From DASPLH01 sp035627675 (GTDB taxonomy: Bacteria > Acidobacteriota > Terriglobia > Terriglobales > Acidobacteriaceae), in NCBI GenBank assembly GCA_035627675.1, contig DASPLH010000081.1, positions 1 through 23,829 on the forward strand: a stretch of DNA of 23,829 bases, given 5' to 3'. The notes under the pieces were generated by a model, which did not search any database, was not told the origin of the DNA, and worked only from the letters and a program-made list of their open reading frames with translations. This document shows, one piece after another, positions 15,570 to 22,757 of the stretch (position 1 is its first letter; each line of letters begins with the position of its first letter). The position numbers were made by a program, and so were the translations under genes.

Positions 15570-16328
15570 GTGGCTGAAGTGATGGAGACGCAAAGGACAA
15601 TAGGGGCGCGCACCGACGAGCGCCAGGATGAGCAGCAGGCGGCCAGCGCCGTCCGGGAGATGTTCGGTTCCATCGCCTCGCGATATGACCTGCTGAATCA
15701 CGTTCTGTCGATGAACGTGGACCGCTACTGGTGGTGGAGGACTGCGCGGCGTTTCCGGCAGATCGTCCGCAGGCCCGACGCGCAGGTGCTCGATCTGTGC
15801 TGCGGCACGGGCGACATGGCTTTCGCGCTCTACCGGCAGCGCGGAGAATCGGGCGCGACAATCACCGGGGTTGATTTTTCGGCTCCCATGCTGGCGCGCG
15901 CGCGGCAGAAAGCCGGCGCCAGGCCGATGTATTGGATCGAAGCCGATGCCTTGAACCTGCCATTCGGTCCCGGACAGTTCAGCCTTGTAACCTCGGCGTT
16001 CGGCTTCCGCAACCTTGCGAACTACGACGCGGGATTGCGCGAGATCTATCGCGTCCTGAACGAGGGTGGAGAGGTCGGCATACTCGACTTCGGCGAGCCC
16101 AGGGGAGTGGTCGGAAAGCTGTACCGGTTCTATTTCCGCAGCGTGCTGCCTCGCATCGGCACGCTGATCAGCGGCGTGACCGGTCCCTATGGATACCTTC
16201 CCGCGTCGGTGGCGAAGTTCCCGCCGCCGCAGGAGATGCTGGAGCGCATGCGGATCGCCGGATTCCGCGAGGCGAGCTACACGCCGTACACGTTCGGGAT
16301 CGCCGGCCTGTACTGGGGCAGGAAGTAG
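15570..16328 (+). CDS. ubiE: Demethylmenaquinone methyltransferase (UbiE/MenG)
   Basis: The 252-residue SAM methyltransferase has the UbiE-family N terminus FGSIASRYDLLNHVLSMNVDRYWW. It continues with SAM motif I LDLCCGTGDMA, post-I GVDFSAPML, and the family-specific AFGFRNLANYDAGLREIYRVL and EGGEVGILDFGEP blocks. It methylates demethylmenaquinone to menaquinone, and ubiquinone precursors in organisms that make ubiquinone; menaquinone is more likely if the host is an acidobacterium. The start is the GTG at 15570 after AAGGGA, or the ATG at 15582. It lies 21 bases after aroB and is probably co-transcribed. Confidence 0.93.
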   Translation: MAEVMETQRTIGARTDERQDEQQAASAVREMFGSIASRYDLLNHVLSMNVDRYWWWRTARRFRQIVRRPDAQVLDLCCGTGDMAFALYRQRGESGATITGVDFSAPMLARARQKAGARPMYWIEADALNLPFGPGQFSLVTSAFGFRNLANYDAGLREIYRVLNEGGEVGILDFGEPRGVVGKLYRFYFRSVLPRIGTLISGVTGPYGYLPASVAKFPPPQEMLERMRIAGFREASYTPYTFGIAGLYWGRK

Positions 16329-16357
16329 CCGCTCTCGACTCTACGAGCTGACGGCTA
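16326..16357. terminator. Possible hairpin at the convergent ends of ubiE and the epimerase gene
   Basis: TAGCCG (16326-16331) pairs with CGGCTA (16352-16357), with an inner CTCG/CGAG pairing. It overlaps both gene ends, which are only 12 bases apart. No T-tract follows. Confidence 0.25.
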
Positions 16358-17417
16358 CCGACGCCGCAGGTTCCGCGAAGGAGTCGGCGAGCGCGTCTTC
16401 CACCGTGTAGCGAATCGTCGTTTCGTATTCCTGGCCAAGGAAGCGGCGGAGCCGAGTCGTGTCCATCGTGTACGAACCGATCATGTAGGGCAGCGCTTCC
16501 GGCGGGATCGACGAAGCGCCGTGGTCCCACAGGTATTGCAGCACGCGACGGCACATCCACTTCGGCAGCCGAACCAGCTTCTGATTGGCGATCTCCGCAC
16601 AGCGGGTGATCGTAATCGGTTCTCCGCGTCCGGCGACGTTCAGCACGACCATCTCCGAACCTTTATCTTCGCGCCGCAGGATGAAGTTCATCAGCCGCGC
16701 CATGTCATCCACGTGAACAAACTGGAAGCGCTTCTGGAGGTATTCGTCGCCGTAGGGAAGCAGCAGCGGCAGCCGTGTGCCTTTCTGCCGCATCCGTTCG
16801 CCCCACTTGCCCCGCCCGAGGGGCGTGCCGCGCAGAGCGCCTACCAGGTAGTTCTGCACGGTGGCTCCGCTGAAGATGTGCGGGCGCAGTACGAACGTAC
16901 TGCACTGTCCCAGCCAGGGAGCGCGATGGCGGACGACCTCGTCGCTCTCCTGCTTGTGAATGGCGTAGGGGAGAGTGTGCGCCCCGAGCTTGTGGTCCTC
17001 GGTGACCGGGCCCGGAGTCTCGGGGCCGTACGCTGAGACGCTGGACGGGAAGATGAACTTGCGGACGTCTCCGCCGTGGCGGTTCACGACGGCGATGGCT
17101 TCCATGACCCGCGCCGTGCCGGCCACGTTGATCTGCCACATGCGATCCACGTCGAGCACTCCTGTGCGGAGCGGGTCGATGACGAAGGCGAGATGCACGA
17201 TGGCCTTTGCCCCGGTCTCGCGCAGCAGCCGCACCATGTCGTCGCAGGCGGCTTCGCGCCCAAGGTCCATCGCCTCGAACTGAAGCTCGGAGTCCGTCTC
17301 CGGCGGACGCATATCCACGCCGACAATCTTGAACCGGTGCGCCAGCAGCGGCAGCAGCCGCGTGCCGAGATTTCCCGAGACACCGGTGACGATGACAGCT
17401 GTGCGGTTGTCCGTCAC
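16341..17417 (-). CDS. NAD-dependent epimerase/dehydratase (extended SDR)
   Basis: Translation most likely starts at the GTG at 17417, which has AGGAG 8 bases upstream, giving 358 residues; a GTG at 17438 lacks this. The N-terminal nucleotide-binding motif is TGVSGNLGTRLL (GxxGxxG at 12-18). The SDR catalytic residues are S126 (FPSSVSAYG) and Y151-x3-K155 (LPYAIHKQ). The C-terminal substrate domain is less conserved. Extended SDRs of this form act on nucleotide sugars or other small substrates. The exact substrate is unknown, and the neighbours (menaquinone methylation, metal efflux) give no firm hint. Confidence 0.85.
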   Translation of the reverse strand: MTDNRTAVIVTGVSGNLGTRLLPLLAHRFKIVGVDMRPPETDSELQFEAMDLGREAACDDMVRLLRETGAKAIVHLAFVIDPLRTGVLDVDRMWQINVAGTARVMEAIAVVNRHGGDVRKFIFPSSVSAYGPETPGPVTEDHKLGAHTLPYAIHKQESDEVVRHRAPWLGQCSTFVLRPHIFSGATVQNYLVGALRGTPLGRGKWGERMRQKGTRLPLLLPYGDEYLQKRFQFVHVDDMARLMNFILRREDKGSEMVVLNVAGRGEPITITRCAEIANQKLVRLPKWMCRRVLQYLWDHGASSIPPEALPYMIGSYTMDTTRLRRFLGQEYETTIRYTVEDALADSFAEPAASVAVSS

Positions 17418-17641
17418 TGTGTCGGCTCCTTCGGGCACGTTGCGGCTGGAGCCTCGGAGATCGTGAGTAAGGCACTTTCAGGCGCGAATGTGGTCTGGAC
17501 GATGACCGTCGATGATGGCACAAGGAGCAGCGCAACGGGCCGGCGAAGCAAGCGGGACCTCCGAGCTATTGGGAAACAGTGAGGTTGAGCGAATGCTAAC
17601 ACAGCGGCAACGGCCGAAGTCGCTCCCTCACAGCAAGATCG

Positions 17642-17669
17642 TTGGCCGGCAAGCCAGTGCCGGTTTAAT
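17642..17669 (+). promoter_or_regulatory. Possible sigma-70 promoter of the CDF gene cluster
   Basis: TTGGCC at 17642-17647 and TTTAAT at 17664-17669 are 16 bases apart. The transcript would start almost at the GTG at 17679, giving a very short leader. Confidence 0.3.
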
Positions 17670-17678
17670 CTGTACACG

Positions 17679-19106
17679 GTGACTACGCCCGCCAATTCGG
17701 CCGCCGAGGCGATGAGGGAAGAGAAGCGCACGGTCGCGCAGAATTCCGTCTATGCGGCGCTCGCCATCACGGTTTTCAAGTTCATGGTCGGTGTCACCAC
17801 GGGCAGCCTTGGCATTCTCTCCGAGGCGCTTCACTCGGGCCTGGACCTCGTGGCTGCCATCATCACGCTCTTCTCGGTCCGTGTCAGCGATAAGCCCGCC
17901 GACGCCGACCACCAGTACGGTCACGGCAAGTTCGAGAACTTCTCCGCCTTCCTCGAGACCGGACTGCTGCTGCTGACCTGCGTCTGGATCGTCTGGGAAG
18001 CATCCAAGCGCCTGTTCGTGCACGATGTCGAGATCGAGCCGAGCATGGCGGCTTTCGCCGTGATGTTCATCTCCATCGGGCTCGACTGGTGGCGTTCGAG
18101 AGCGCTCAAGCGTGTGGCCGACAAGTATCAGAGCCAGGCGTTGCAGGCCGACGCCCTGCACTTCAGCACCGACATATGGTCGAGCGCGGTCGTCATCCTC
18201 GGACTCTTGCTGGTGTGGGCTGGGCGGCAATACGACCTGCCGTGGCTGGCGAAGGCTGACCCGATCGCGGCGCTCTTCGTAGCCGTGATCGTGGTTTTTG
18301 TGAGCTGGCGGCTGGCGAGGCAGACGATCGACGCGCTGCTCGATGCGGCTCCCCCCGGGATACGTGCGGAGATCATCGAGCGGGTGGAGGCTGTCCCGGG
18401 CGTGCTGGAGATCGAACGTGTCCGCATCCGCCGGGCCGGCAACCGCTACTTCGTGGACGTGTCGGTAGCGCTGGCGAGGAATGTGACATTCCAGGCGTCC
18501 GATGCCATGGCGCTGGAGGTTACGCGCGTCATCCACGACCTGCTGGGCGATGCCGATGTGCTGGTGAACGCCAAACCGCGCGAGGTCAACACGGAGAACA
18601 TCTTCGACCGCATCCGTGCGGCGGCCCTGCGCAGCAACCTGATGATCCACGACATCAGCGTGCAGGACCTCGGCGGCAGCCTGCACGTCGAACTCCACGT
18701 CGAGCTGGACGAAACCATGCGCCTGCTCGATGCTCATGACCGCGTCACCGCCCTCGAGAGCGACATCCGAAGCGCGGTTCCGGAGATCAGCTCGATCCTC
18801 ACGCACATCGAGAGCGAGCCGGCCACCATAGAGACCAGCGACGAAATCGTGGCCGACCCGGCGTTGGAGGCGGAGTTGAAGACCATCGGCGGGCAGTTCC
18901 CAGAAGTCGTAGATGTACACGAGATCGTCCTGAAGCGCATCCGCGAACATCTGTTCCTGTCATGTCATGTGACCATGCATGACGAGCTGCCGCTGGCGCG
19001 TGTACACGACGTCCAGACGGCGCTGGAAATGCGCTTCAAGACCGCCGCGCCGCAGCTGTTCCGGGTTCTTATCCATCCGGAGCCTCAGACCGACAACCTA
19101 CGCTGA
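17679..19106 (+). CDS. Cation diffusion facilitator (CDF) metal transporter with long C-terminal region
   Basis: The first 225 residues form the six-helix CDF transporter domain. Metal-site residues are H52-x3-D56 in TM2 (LHSGLD) and H161-x3-D165 in TM5 (LHFSTD), plus the loop motif HQYGHGKFE (78-86). The H-x3-D/H-x3-D pattern is commonly tied to zinc over iron or manganese. It should export divalent cations by proton exchange at the inner membrane. At 475 residues it is far longer than the usual ~300. The tail seems to hold three ferredoxin-like C-terminal domains at about 229-298, 308-380 and 397-468, each ending in a V-x-(V/I/H)-(N/I/H)-rich strand. The start is the GTG at 17679. OsmC follows after 14 bases. 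Confidence 0.9.
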   Translation: MTTPANSAAEAMREEKRTVAQNSVYAALAITVFKFMVGVTTGSLGILSEALHSGLDLVAAIITLFSVRVSDKPADADHQYGHGKFENFSAFLETGLLLLTCVWIVWEASKRLFVHDVEIEPSMAAFAVMFISIGLDWWRSRALKRVADKYQSQALQADALHFSTDIWSSAVVILGLLLVWAGRQYDLPWLAKADPIAALFVAVIVVFVSWRLARQTIDALLDAAPPGIRAEIIERVEAVPGVLEIERVRIRRAGNRYFVDVSVALARNVTFQASDAMALEVTRVIHDLLGDADVLVNAKPREVNTENIFDRIRAAALRSNLMIHDISVQDLGGSLHVELHVELDETMRLLDAHDRVTALESDIRSAVPEISSILTHIESEPATIETSDEIVADPALEAELKTIGGQFPEVVDVHEIVLKRIREHLFLSCHVTMHDELPLARVHDVQTALEMRFKTAAPQLFRVLIHPEPQTDNLR

Positions 19107-19120
19107 ACCGGAGGGCTCCC

Positions 19121-19534
19121 ATGATCACAGCCAGCGCGCAGTGGACCGATAACGATCGCTTCATCGGCACGGCAGCCAGCGGTCACGCCATCGTAGTGGA
19201 CGCCGGCGCCAACAAGAGCGGCAACGGCCCGATGGAACTCGTGCTGATCGGCCTGTGTTCCTGCACGGCAACGGACGTGGTAACGATCCTGCGGAAGAAG
19301 CGTGAACCGTTCACATCGGTAACGGTGCGGGCCGAGGCGGAACGCGCGACTGAGGTCCCGAAGGTCTTCACGCGTATCAAGCTGACCTACACCGTCGGTG
19401 GCGAGGTCTCGCGCAAGTCGGTCGAAGACGCCGTGCGCCTGTCGAAGGAGAAGTATTGCTCGGTGAGCCAGATGCTTCAGTCCACGGCGGAGATCGAGAC
19501 GGCGATTGAACTTGACGTGGCCGAGGCAGTCTAG
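19121..19534 (+). CDS. OsmC/Ohr family protein
   Basis: The 137-residue protein has the OsmC fold signature MELVLIGLCSCTATDVVTILRKKR with C46 and C48, and the second conserved Cys in KYCSVSQML (C113). The C48/C113 pair corresponds to the thiol pair that reduces organic hydroperoxides in the family; the sequence resembles the YhfA-type branch, where the substrate is less certain. GGAGGG precedes the ATG at 19121. It follows the CDF gene by 14 bases and precedes the selenocysteine glutaredoxin by 77, so all three may be co-transcribed and could share a redox role. Confidence 0.9.
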   Translation: MITASAQWTDNDRFIGTAASGHAIVVDAGANKSGNGPMELVLIGLCSCTATDVVTILRKKREPFTSVTVRAEAERATEVPKVFTRIKLTYTVGGEVSRKSVEDAVRLSKEKYCSVSQMLQSTAEIETAIELDVAEAV

Positions 19535-19565
19535 CCCGAATAATTCCATCGTTCCACGCCCAGGC

Positions 19566-19611
19566 GCATCTCTCATTCAGTTGTCCTCGACATGAGGAAC
19601 TGGGGAGATGC
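19566..19611 (+). promoter_or_regulatory. Leader hairpin covering the ribosome-binding site of the glutaredoxin gene
   Basis: GCATCTC (19566-19572) pairs with GAGATGC (19605-19611), extended by a U-G and a C-G pair. After a 3-nt bulge CAGTT (19578-19582) pairs with AACTG (19598-19602), and after a 2-nt bulge CCTC (19585-19588) pairs with GAGG (19594-19597) around a GACAT loop. That is about 18 base pairs. The Shine-Dalgarno GGGGAG (19602-19607) is inside the stem, immediately before the ATG at 19612. It could limit translation until unfolded or act as an RNA-processing site. Confidence 0.55.
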
Positions 19612-19851
19612 ATGTCAGAAAAGCAAGTGATCGTGTTTTCGCAGCCGGGTTGACCGCCATGTTCGGTCGTGAAGACCTACCTCGCGGAGCGAGGTATCCA
19701 GTACATCGAGAAAGACGTCAGCAAAGATCAGGTGGCGGTGTTCGAGTTGGTTCGGAAGTACAATAGCCGTTCCACTCCGACCGTAGTGATAGGCGACGAG
19801 GTACTCATAGGGTTTGACCCGGAACGCATCGACCGGTTGCTCACGGCATGA
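19612..19851 (+). CDS. Selenocysteine-containing glutaredoxin-like protein (in-frame UGA at codon 14)
   Basis: From the ATG at 19612 (GGGGAG upstream) the frame reads MSEKQVIVFSQPG, then TGA at 19651-19653, then PPCSVVKTYLAERGI and on to the stop at 19849-19851. With TGA read as selenocysteine the product is 79 residues with the redox motif U14-P-P-C17. The rest is a complete small glutaredoxin/NrdH-like fold: YIEKDVSKD (32-40), cis-Pro STPTVVIGD and the GF-D-x-ERIDRLL end. I recall a database family named Uxx-star glutaredoxin-like (seleno)protein, which this resembles. A hairpin fitting a bacterial SECIS follows the UGA. TGA ends many genes here, so it is not a sense codon generally. The alternative is a Cys (TGC/TGT) to stop mutation making a pseudogene. 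Confidence 0.8.
19654..19696 (+). promoter_or_regulatory. Candidate bacterial SECIS element downstream of the in-frame UGA
   Basis: TACCTCGC (19678-19685) pairs perfectly with GCGAGGTA (19689-19696) around a GGA triloop. The first loop G is 32 nt after the UGA (19651-19653). From memory, bacterial SECIS models expect a stem-loop inside the coding region with a G at loop position 1 or 2 and 16-37 nt spacing; all hold. A second small stem, GACCG (19652-19656) with CGGTC (19664-19668), includes part of the UGA. SelB would bind such an element; selB is not in this window. Confidence 0.65.
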
Positions 19852-20863
19852 AGTCTCCGCGCCGAGCGGGACTCCTTCCTTCACCGGGCGGAGTCTCGCC
19901 GGCTATGCGTGCATCGCTGCGGCCGCGCTCTTCTGGGGCATCTCCGCCACGCTGGGGCGCGCCGTGTTCACCGGTCGCCTTCACGTGCTGGGCAACACGG
20001 TGGACCCGATCCCGCCGCTGATGCTGGCCCAGAGCCGCACCAGCTTTGCATTCCTGGTGATCGCTCCGCTGCTCCTGCTCATCCGCGGCAAGAACGCGAT
20101 GCGAATGACGCCCCGGGACGCCTTCTCCGCGATGCTCGTCGGTTGTCTCGGCATCGCTGCCTCGAACTTCTTCTACTACTACGCCATCCAACAGACGACG
20201 GTGGCGACGGCCATCATCCTCCAGTACACGGCCCCGGTGATGGTGCTGATGTACATGGTGGCGCGGGGATTGCAGCGCGCGACGCCGCCCCGCCTCATGG
20301 GAGTGGCGTTGTCGGTCCTTGGCAGCATCCTGGCAATCGGCATCGTGAGCCGTGCGGCCGGTTTCCCCTGGCTCGGGGTGAGCACGCGTGACTTGAAGCT
20401 GGACCTGTCCGGCGTGCTCGCGGCGCTGGCGGCGGCCGTAGCCTTCTCGTTCTATAACGTTCACGGGCAGCACCTCGTGGGCAAGCACGACCGGTGGCGC
20501 ATCCTGGCATGGGCGCTGGCCGGGGCAGCCGCAGGTTGGCTGGTGATCCATCCTCCGTGGAAGGTCGTTGCCGCGCACTACGACGCGCCGCAGTGGACCT
20601 TCATGCTGATCTTCTCGGCATTTTCGGTCCTGGTGCCCTTTTCGCTGTACTTCTGGGGGTTGCAGTTCCTCGACCCAACGCGAGCCATCGTGACGAGCTG
20701 CCTGGAGCCGGTGTTTGCGATCGTGATCGCGGCAGCGTTCCTCGGCGAGACGGTCAACGCGATCCAGATTGCCGGCATTGTCATCGTTCTCTCAGCCACG
20801 GTACTGATCCAGGTCCCCGAGCGCGAAGAGCGGGCGGTGGTGGCCATCGAGCCAATGGAGTAG
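19814..20863 (+). CDS. EamA/DMT family transporter
   Basis: The protein has ten hydrophobic helices in two EamA repeats, with the family words AAAALFWGISATLGR near the N terminus and FSLYFWGLQFLDPTRAIVTSCLEPVFAIVIAAAFLGE in the second half (given as its two shorter parts: FSLYFWGLQFLDPTRA, then SCLEPVFAIVIAAAFLGE). Members export or import amino acids, nucleotides or other metabolites; the substrate is unknown. The start is uncertain. The frame opens only at 19811, and TTG at 19814 is the sole near-canonical start before the first helix; it has no Shine-Dalgarno. A typical ATGA overlap with the glutaredoxin stop (ATG at 19848) lies one frame away. It probably belongs to the CDF-OsmC-glutaredoxin run. 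Confidence 0.85.
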   Translation: MTRNASTGCSRHEVSAPSGTPSFTGRSLAGYACIAAAALFWGISATLGRAVFTGRLHVLGNTVDPIPPLMLAQSRTSFAFLVIAPLLLLIRGKNAMRMTPRDAFSAMLVGCLGIAASNFFYYYAIQQTTVATAIILQYTAPVMVLMYMVARGLQRATPPRLMGVALSVLGSILAIGIVSRAAGFPWLGVSTRDLKLDLSGVLAALAAAVAFSFYNVHGQHLVGKHDRWRILAWALAGAAAGWLVIHPPWKVVAAHYDAPQWTFMLIFSAFSVLVPFSLYFWGLQFLDPTRAIVTSCLEPVFAIVIAAAFLGETVNAIQIAGIVIVLSATVLIQVPEREERAVVAIEPME

Positions 20864-20911
20864 GCTGCACAACGATTGAACCCGGCTGCGAGGCAGAGCA
20901 TCTGACCAAGC

Positions 20912-21655
20912 ATGAAGAGAATGCTGCTGGCTGCCGTGCTCCTGTTGGTCTCGACCTCGATGCTCGCCGCCGAAGGCGAGCGTGTGACGTACAGGAGCGG
21001 AGGCGAGACCGTCTCCGGGATGCTGTACAAGCCCGCCGGGAAGGGCCCGTTCCCAGCGCTGGTCGTGATCCACGAGTGGTACGGACTCGACGACTGGGTG
21101 AAGGAGCAGGCTTCGAAGCTCGCGGACCAGGGGTATGCGGCGCTCGCCGTCGATCTCTATCGCGGCAAGGTGGCGGGAGGTTCAGAAGAAGCCCACGAGC
21201 TGATGCGCGGACTTCCGGAAGACAGGGCGGGACGCGATCTCGCGGCTGCATTTCAGTTTCTCGCCTCTCGACCCGAAGTCCGCAAGGAGCGGATCGGCTC
21301 CATCGGCTGGTGTATGGGAGGCGGATATTCGCTGGCCCTGGCCCTCCGGGAACCGAAGCTGGCCGCCTCGGTGATCAACTATGGAAGGCTGGTGAGCGAG
21401 CCGGCAAGCCTCAAGGACATCAAGGCGCCGGTGCTCGGGATCTTCGGAGGACAGGACCGCGGGATTCCAGTAGATTCGGTGAAGAACTTCGAGCAGAACT
21501 TGAAGAGCATGGGAAAGACCGCGGAAATCCACATCTACCCCGACGCGGGACACGCGTTCCAGAACCCGAATAACAAGGCCGCATACAGGGAAGGCGATGC
21601 GCAGGACGCGTGGCGGAAGACCCTGGACTTCCTCGGACGAACGCTGAAGCGTTGA
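20912..21655 (+). CDS. Exported dienelactone hydrolase family protein
   Basis: The 247-residue protein begins with a signal peptide (MKRMLLAAVLLLVSTSMLAA), so it should act in the periplasm. The dienelactone-hydrolase alpha/beta-hydrolase triad is visible: nucleophile C134 in GWCMGGG, D182 in GGQDRGIP and H214 in DAGHAFQ; E55 in VVIHEWYGL matches the Glu that activates the Cys. It likely hydrolyses a lactone or ester; the natural substrate is not known, and no aromatic-degradation genes are near. It starts 48 bases after the EamA gene and may be the last gene of this plus-strand run. Confidence 0.88.
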   Translation: MKRMLLAAVLLLVSTSMLAAEGERVTYRSGGETVSGMLYKPAGKGPFPALVVIHEWYGLDDWVKEQASKLADQGYAALAVDLYRGKVAGGSEEAHELMRGLPEDRAGRDLAAAFQFLASRPEVRKERIGSIGWCMGGGYSLALALREPKLAASVINYGRLVSEPASLKDIKAPVLGIFGGQDRGIPVDSVKNFEQNLKSMGKTAEIHIYPDAGHAFQNPNNKAAYREGDAQDAWRKTLDFLGRTLKR

Positions 21656-21756
21656 GTGCCGGTGCACTAAGGTCGCAACCCCTTGGGACGGACAACTCGA
21701 ACCTGACGGGCGTGTTATTGATTAAGAACTCAGGCCGTTAAAGGTAAACTTTTGGT

Positions 21757-22689
21757 ATGAGGCTTCTTGGGAAGTTTGCTATCCCACTTGTATTGATTGG
21801 CTCCGCGATGGCGGCGCCGCTGGGCAGCAGTACGCGCACGATCATCCCGGCGCAGGTCCAGCAGGTGATTTCGGTGGACTATCGCGCGCTGCGCAATTCC
21901 GAGAGCGGCATGGCGCTGAAGGCGCGAGTCCTGCCGGAAAACCTGAAGCAGTTCGAACAGGCGCTGCGCGGCATGAGCATCGACCCGGACAAGGACGTCG
22001 AACAGCTGACGTTTGTTGCGTTCCGCACAAAGAACGGCGTCCGCACGGTCGGTGTCGCACAGGGCGCGACCCTGGACGCGAAGAAGTTCGCCACCCGGAT
22101 GAAGCGGAAGAAGATCAAGCCGGAGAAGTACCGCACGTCGGACATCTACTCGACGGGCACAGGCATGGTCGTGAACTTCCTGGACCCCAGCGCGATGCTG
22201 TTCGGCGAGGCCAGTGCGGTGAAGGCCGTGCTGGACACGCGCGACGGCGAGTCCGAGGGGATCGCCGGAAACGCGCAGATGAACGAGATGATCGCCGACG
22301 TGGAGAGCGGGCCCGTGTGGAGCGTGCTGGATCAGGCGGGAACGCAGAACATGATGCGGTCGGCGCTGGGTGACGCGGCGAAGCTGGCGGATTACGACCT
22401 GATCAAGAAGCGCATGCTCGGCTCGCGCTACACCGTCGACTTCTCGCGAGGCGTGGCCTTCAACCTGAACGTGGTTACTTCCGACACGATGACCGCTGCA
22501 ACCATGTCTTCGCTGATCAAGGCCGGGATGATGTACAAGCGCATGAACGCCACCGCCGCGGAGAAGAACGCGCTGGAGAGCATGACGGTGGACTCCGACA
22601 GTGGACGGCTGACGATCCAGTTCAAGGCCGACGACAGGAAGTTCCAGTCGCTGTTGCAGACGGACCTGTTCGCTGCCGTGTCCCGCTGA
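21757..22689 (+). CDS. Exported protein of unknown function
   Basis: The 310-residue protein has an N-terminal signal peptide (MRLLGKFAIPLVLIGSAMAA). The mature part begins with PAQVQQVISVDYRALRNSESG and contains LFGEASAVKAVLDTRDGE, a pattern I associate with uncharacterised exported acidobacterial proteins, from memory only. No catalytic motif, cysteine pair or membrane helix is seen beyond the signal. The body alternates strands and helices and is Lys/Asp-rich, suggesting a soluble periplasmic protein. A TAAACT hexamer at 21745-21750 may be its -10. It stands alone between the hydrolase gene (101 bases upstream) and a strong terminator. Confidence 0.6.
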   Translation: MRLLGKFAIPLVLIGSAMAAPLGSSTRTIIPAQVQQVISVDYRALRNSESGMALKARVLPENLKQFEQALRGMSIDPDKDVEQLTFVAFRTKNGVRTVGVAQGATLDAKKFATRMKRKKIKPEKYRTSDIYSTGTGMVVNFLDPSAMLFGEASAVKAVLDTRDGESEGIAGNAQMNEMIADVESGPVWSVLDQAGTQNMMRSALGDAAKLADYDLIKKRMLGSRYTVDFSRGVAFNLNVVTSDTMTAATMSSLIKAGMMYKRMNATAAEKNALESMTVDSDSGRLTIQFKADDRKFQSLLQTDLFAAVSR

Positions 22690-22710
22690 TCGCGCTCGGG
22701 TGGAAATGAA

Positions 22711-22740
22711 AAAGGCGGCCTGACCGGCCGCCTTTCCTTT
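22711..22740. terminator. Strong bidirectional terminator between convergent genes
   Basis: AAAGGCGGCC (22711-22720), loop TGACC, GGCCGCCTTT (22726-22735) is followed by CCTTTT on the plus strand. The minus strand also reads into a T-rich run (CCTTTTTCATTT). It serves both the exported-protein gene and the ArsR gene. Confidence 0.85.
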
Positions 22741-22757
22741 TGATGGTCGACAGATGA

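Noticed and set aside
14328..15701. Minus-strand frame continuous with nadB, giving a 983-codon ORF
   Set aside because: The extension is the antisense of aroB, which has all family motifs on the plus strand; the NadB N terminus is clearly at 14327.
19592..19630. A 12-codon upstream ORF overlapping the glutaredoxin start
   Set aside because: It has no ribosome-binding site and lies inside the leader hairpin; one short frame of this kind is expected by chance.
19651..19653. TGA read as Trp through an alternative genetic code
   Set aside because: TGA ends tatC, the M28 gene, the CDF gene, the hydrolase gene and others here, so the code is standard.
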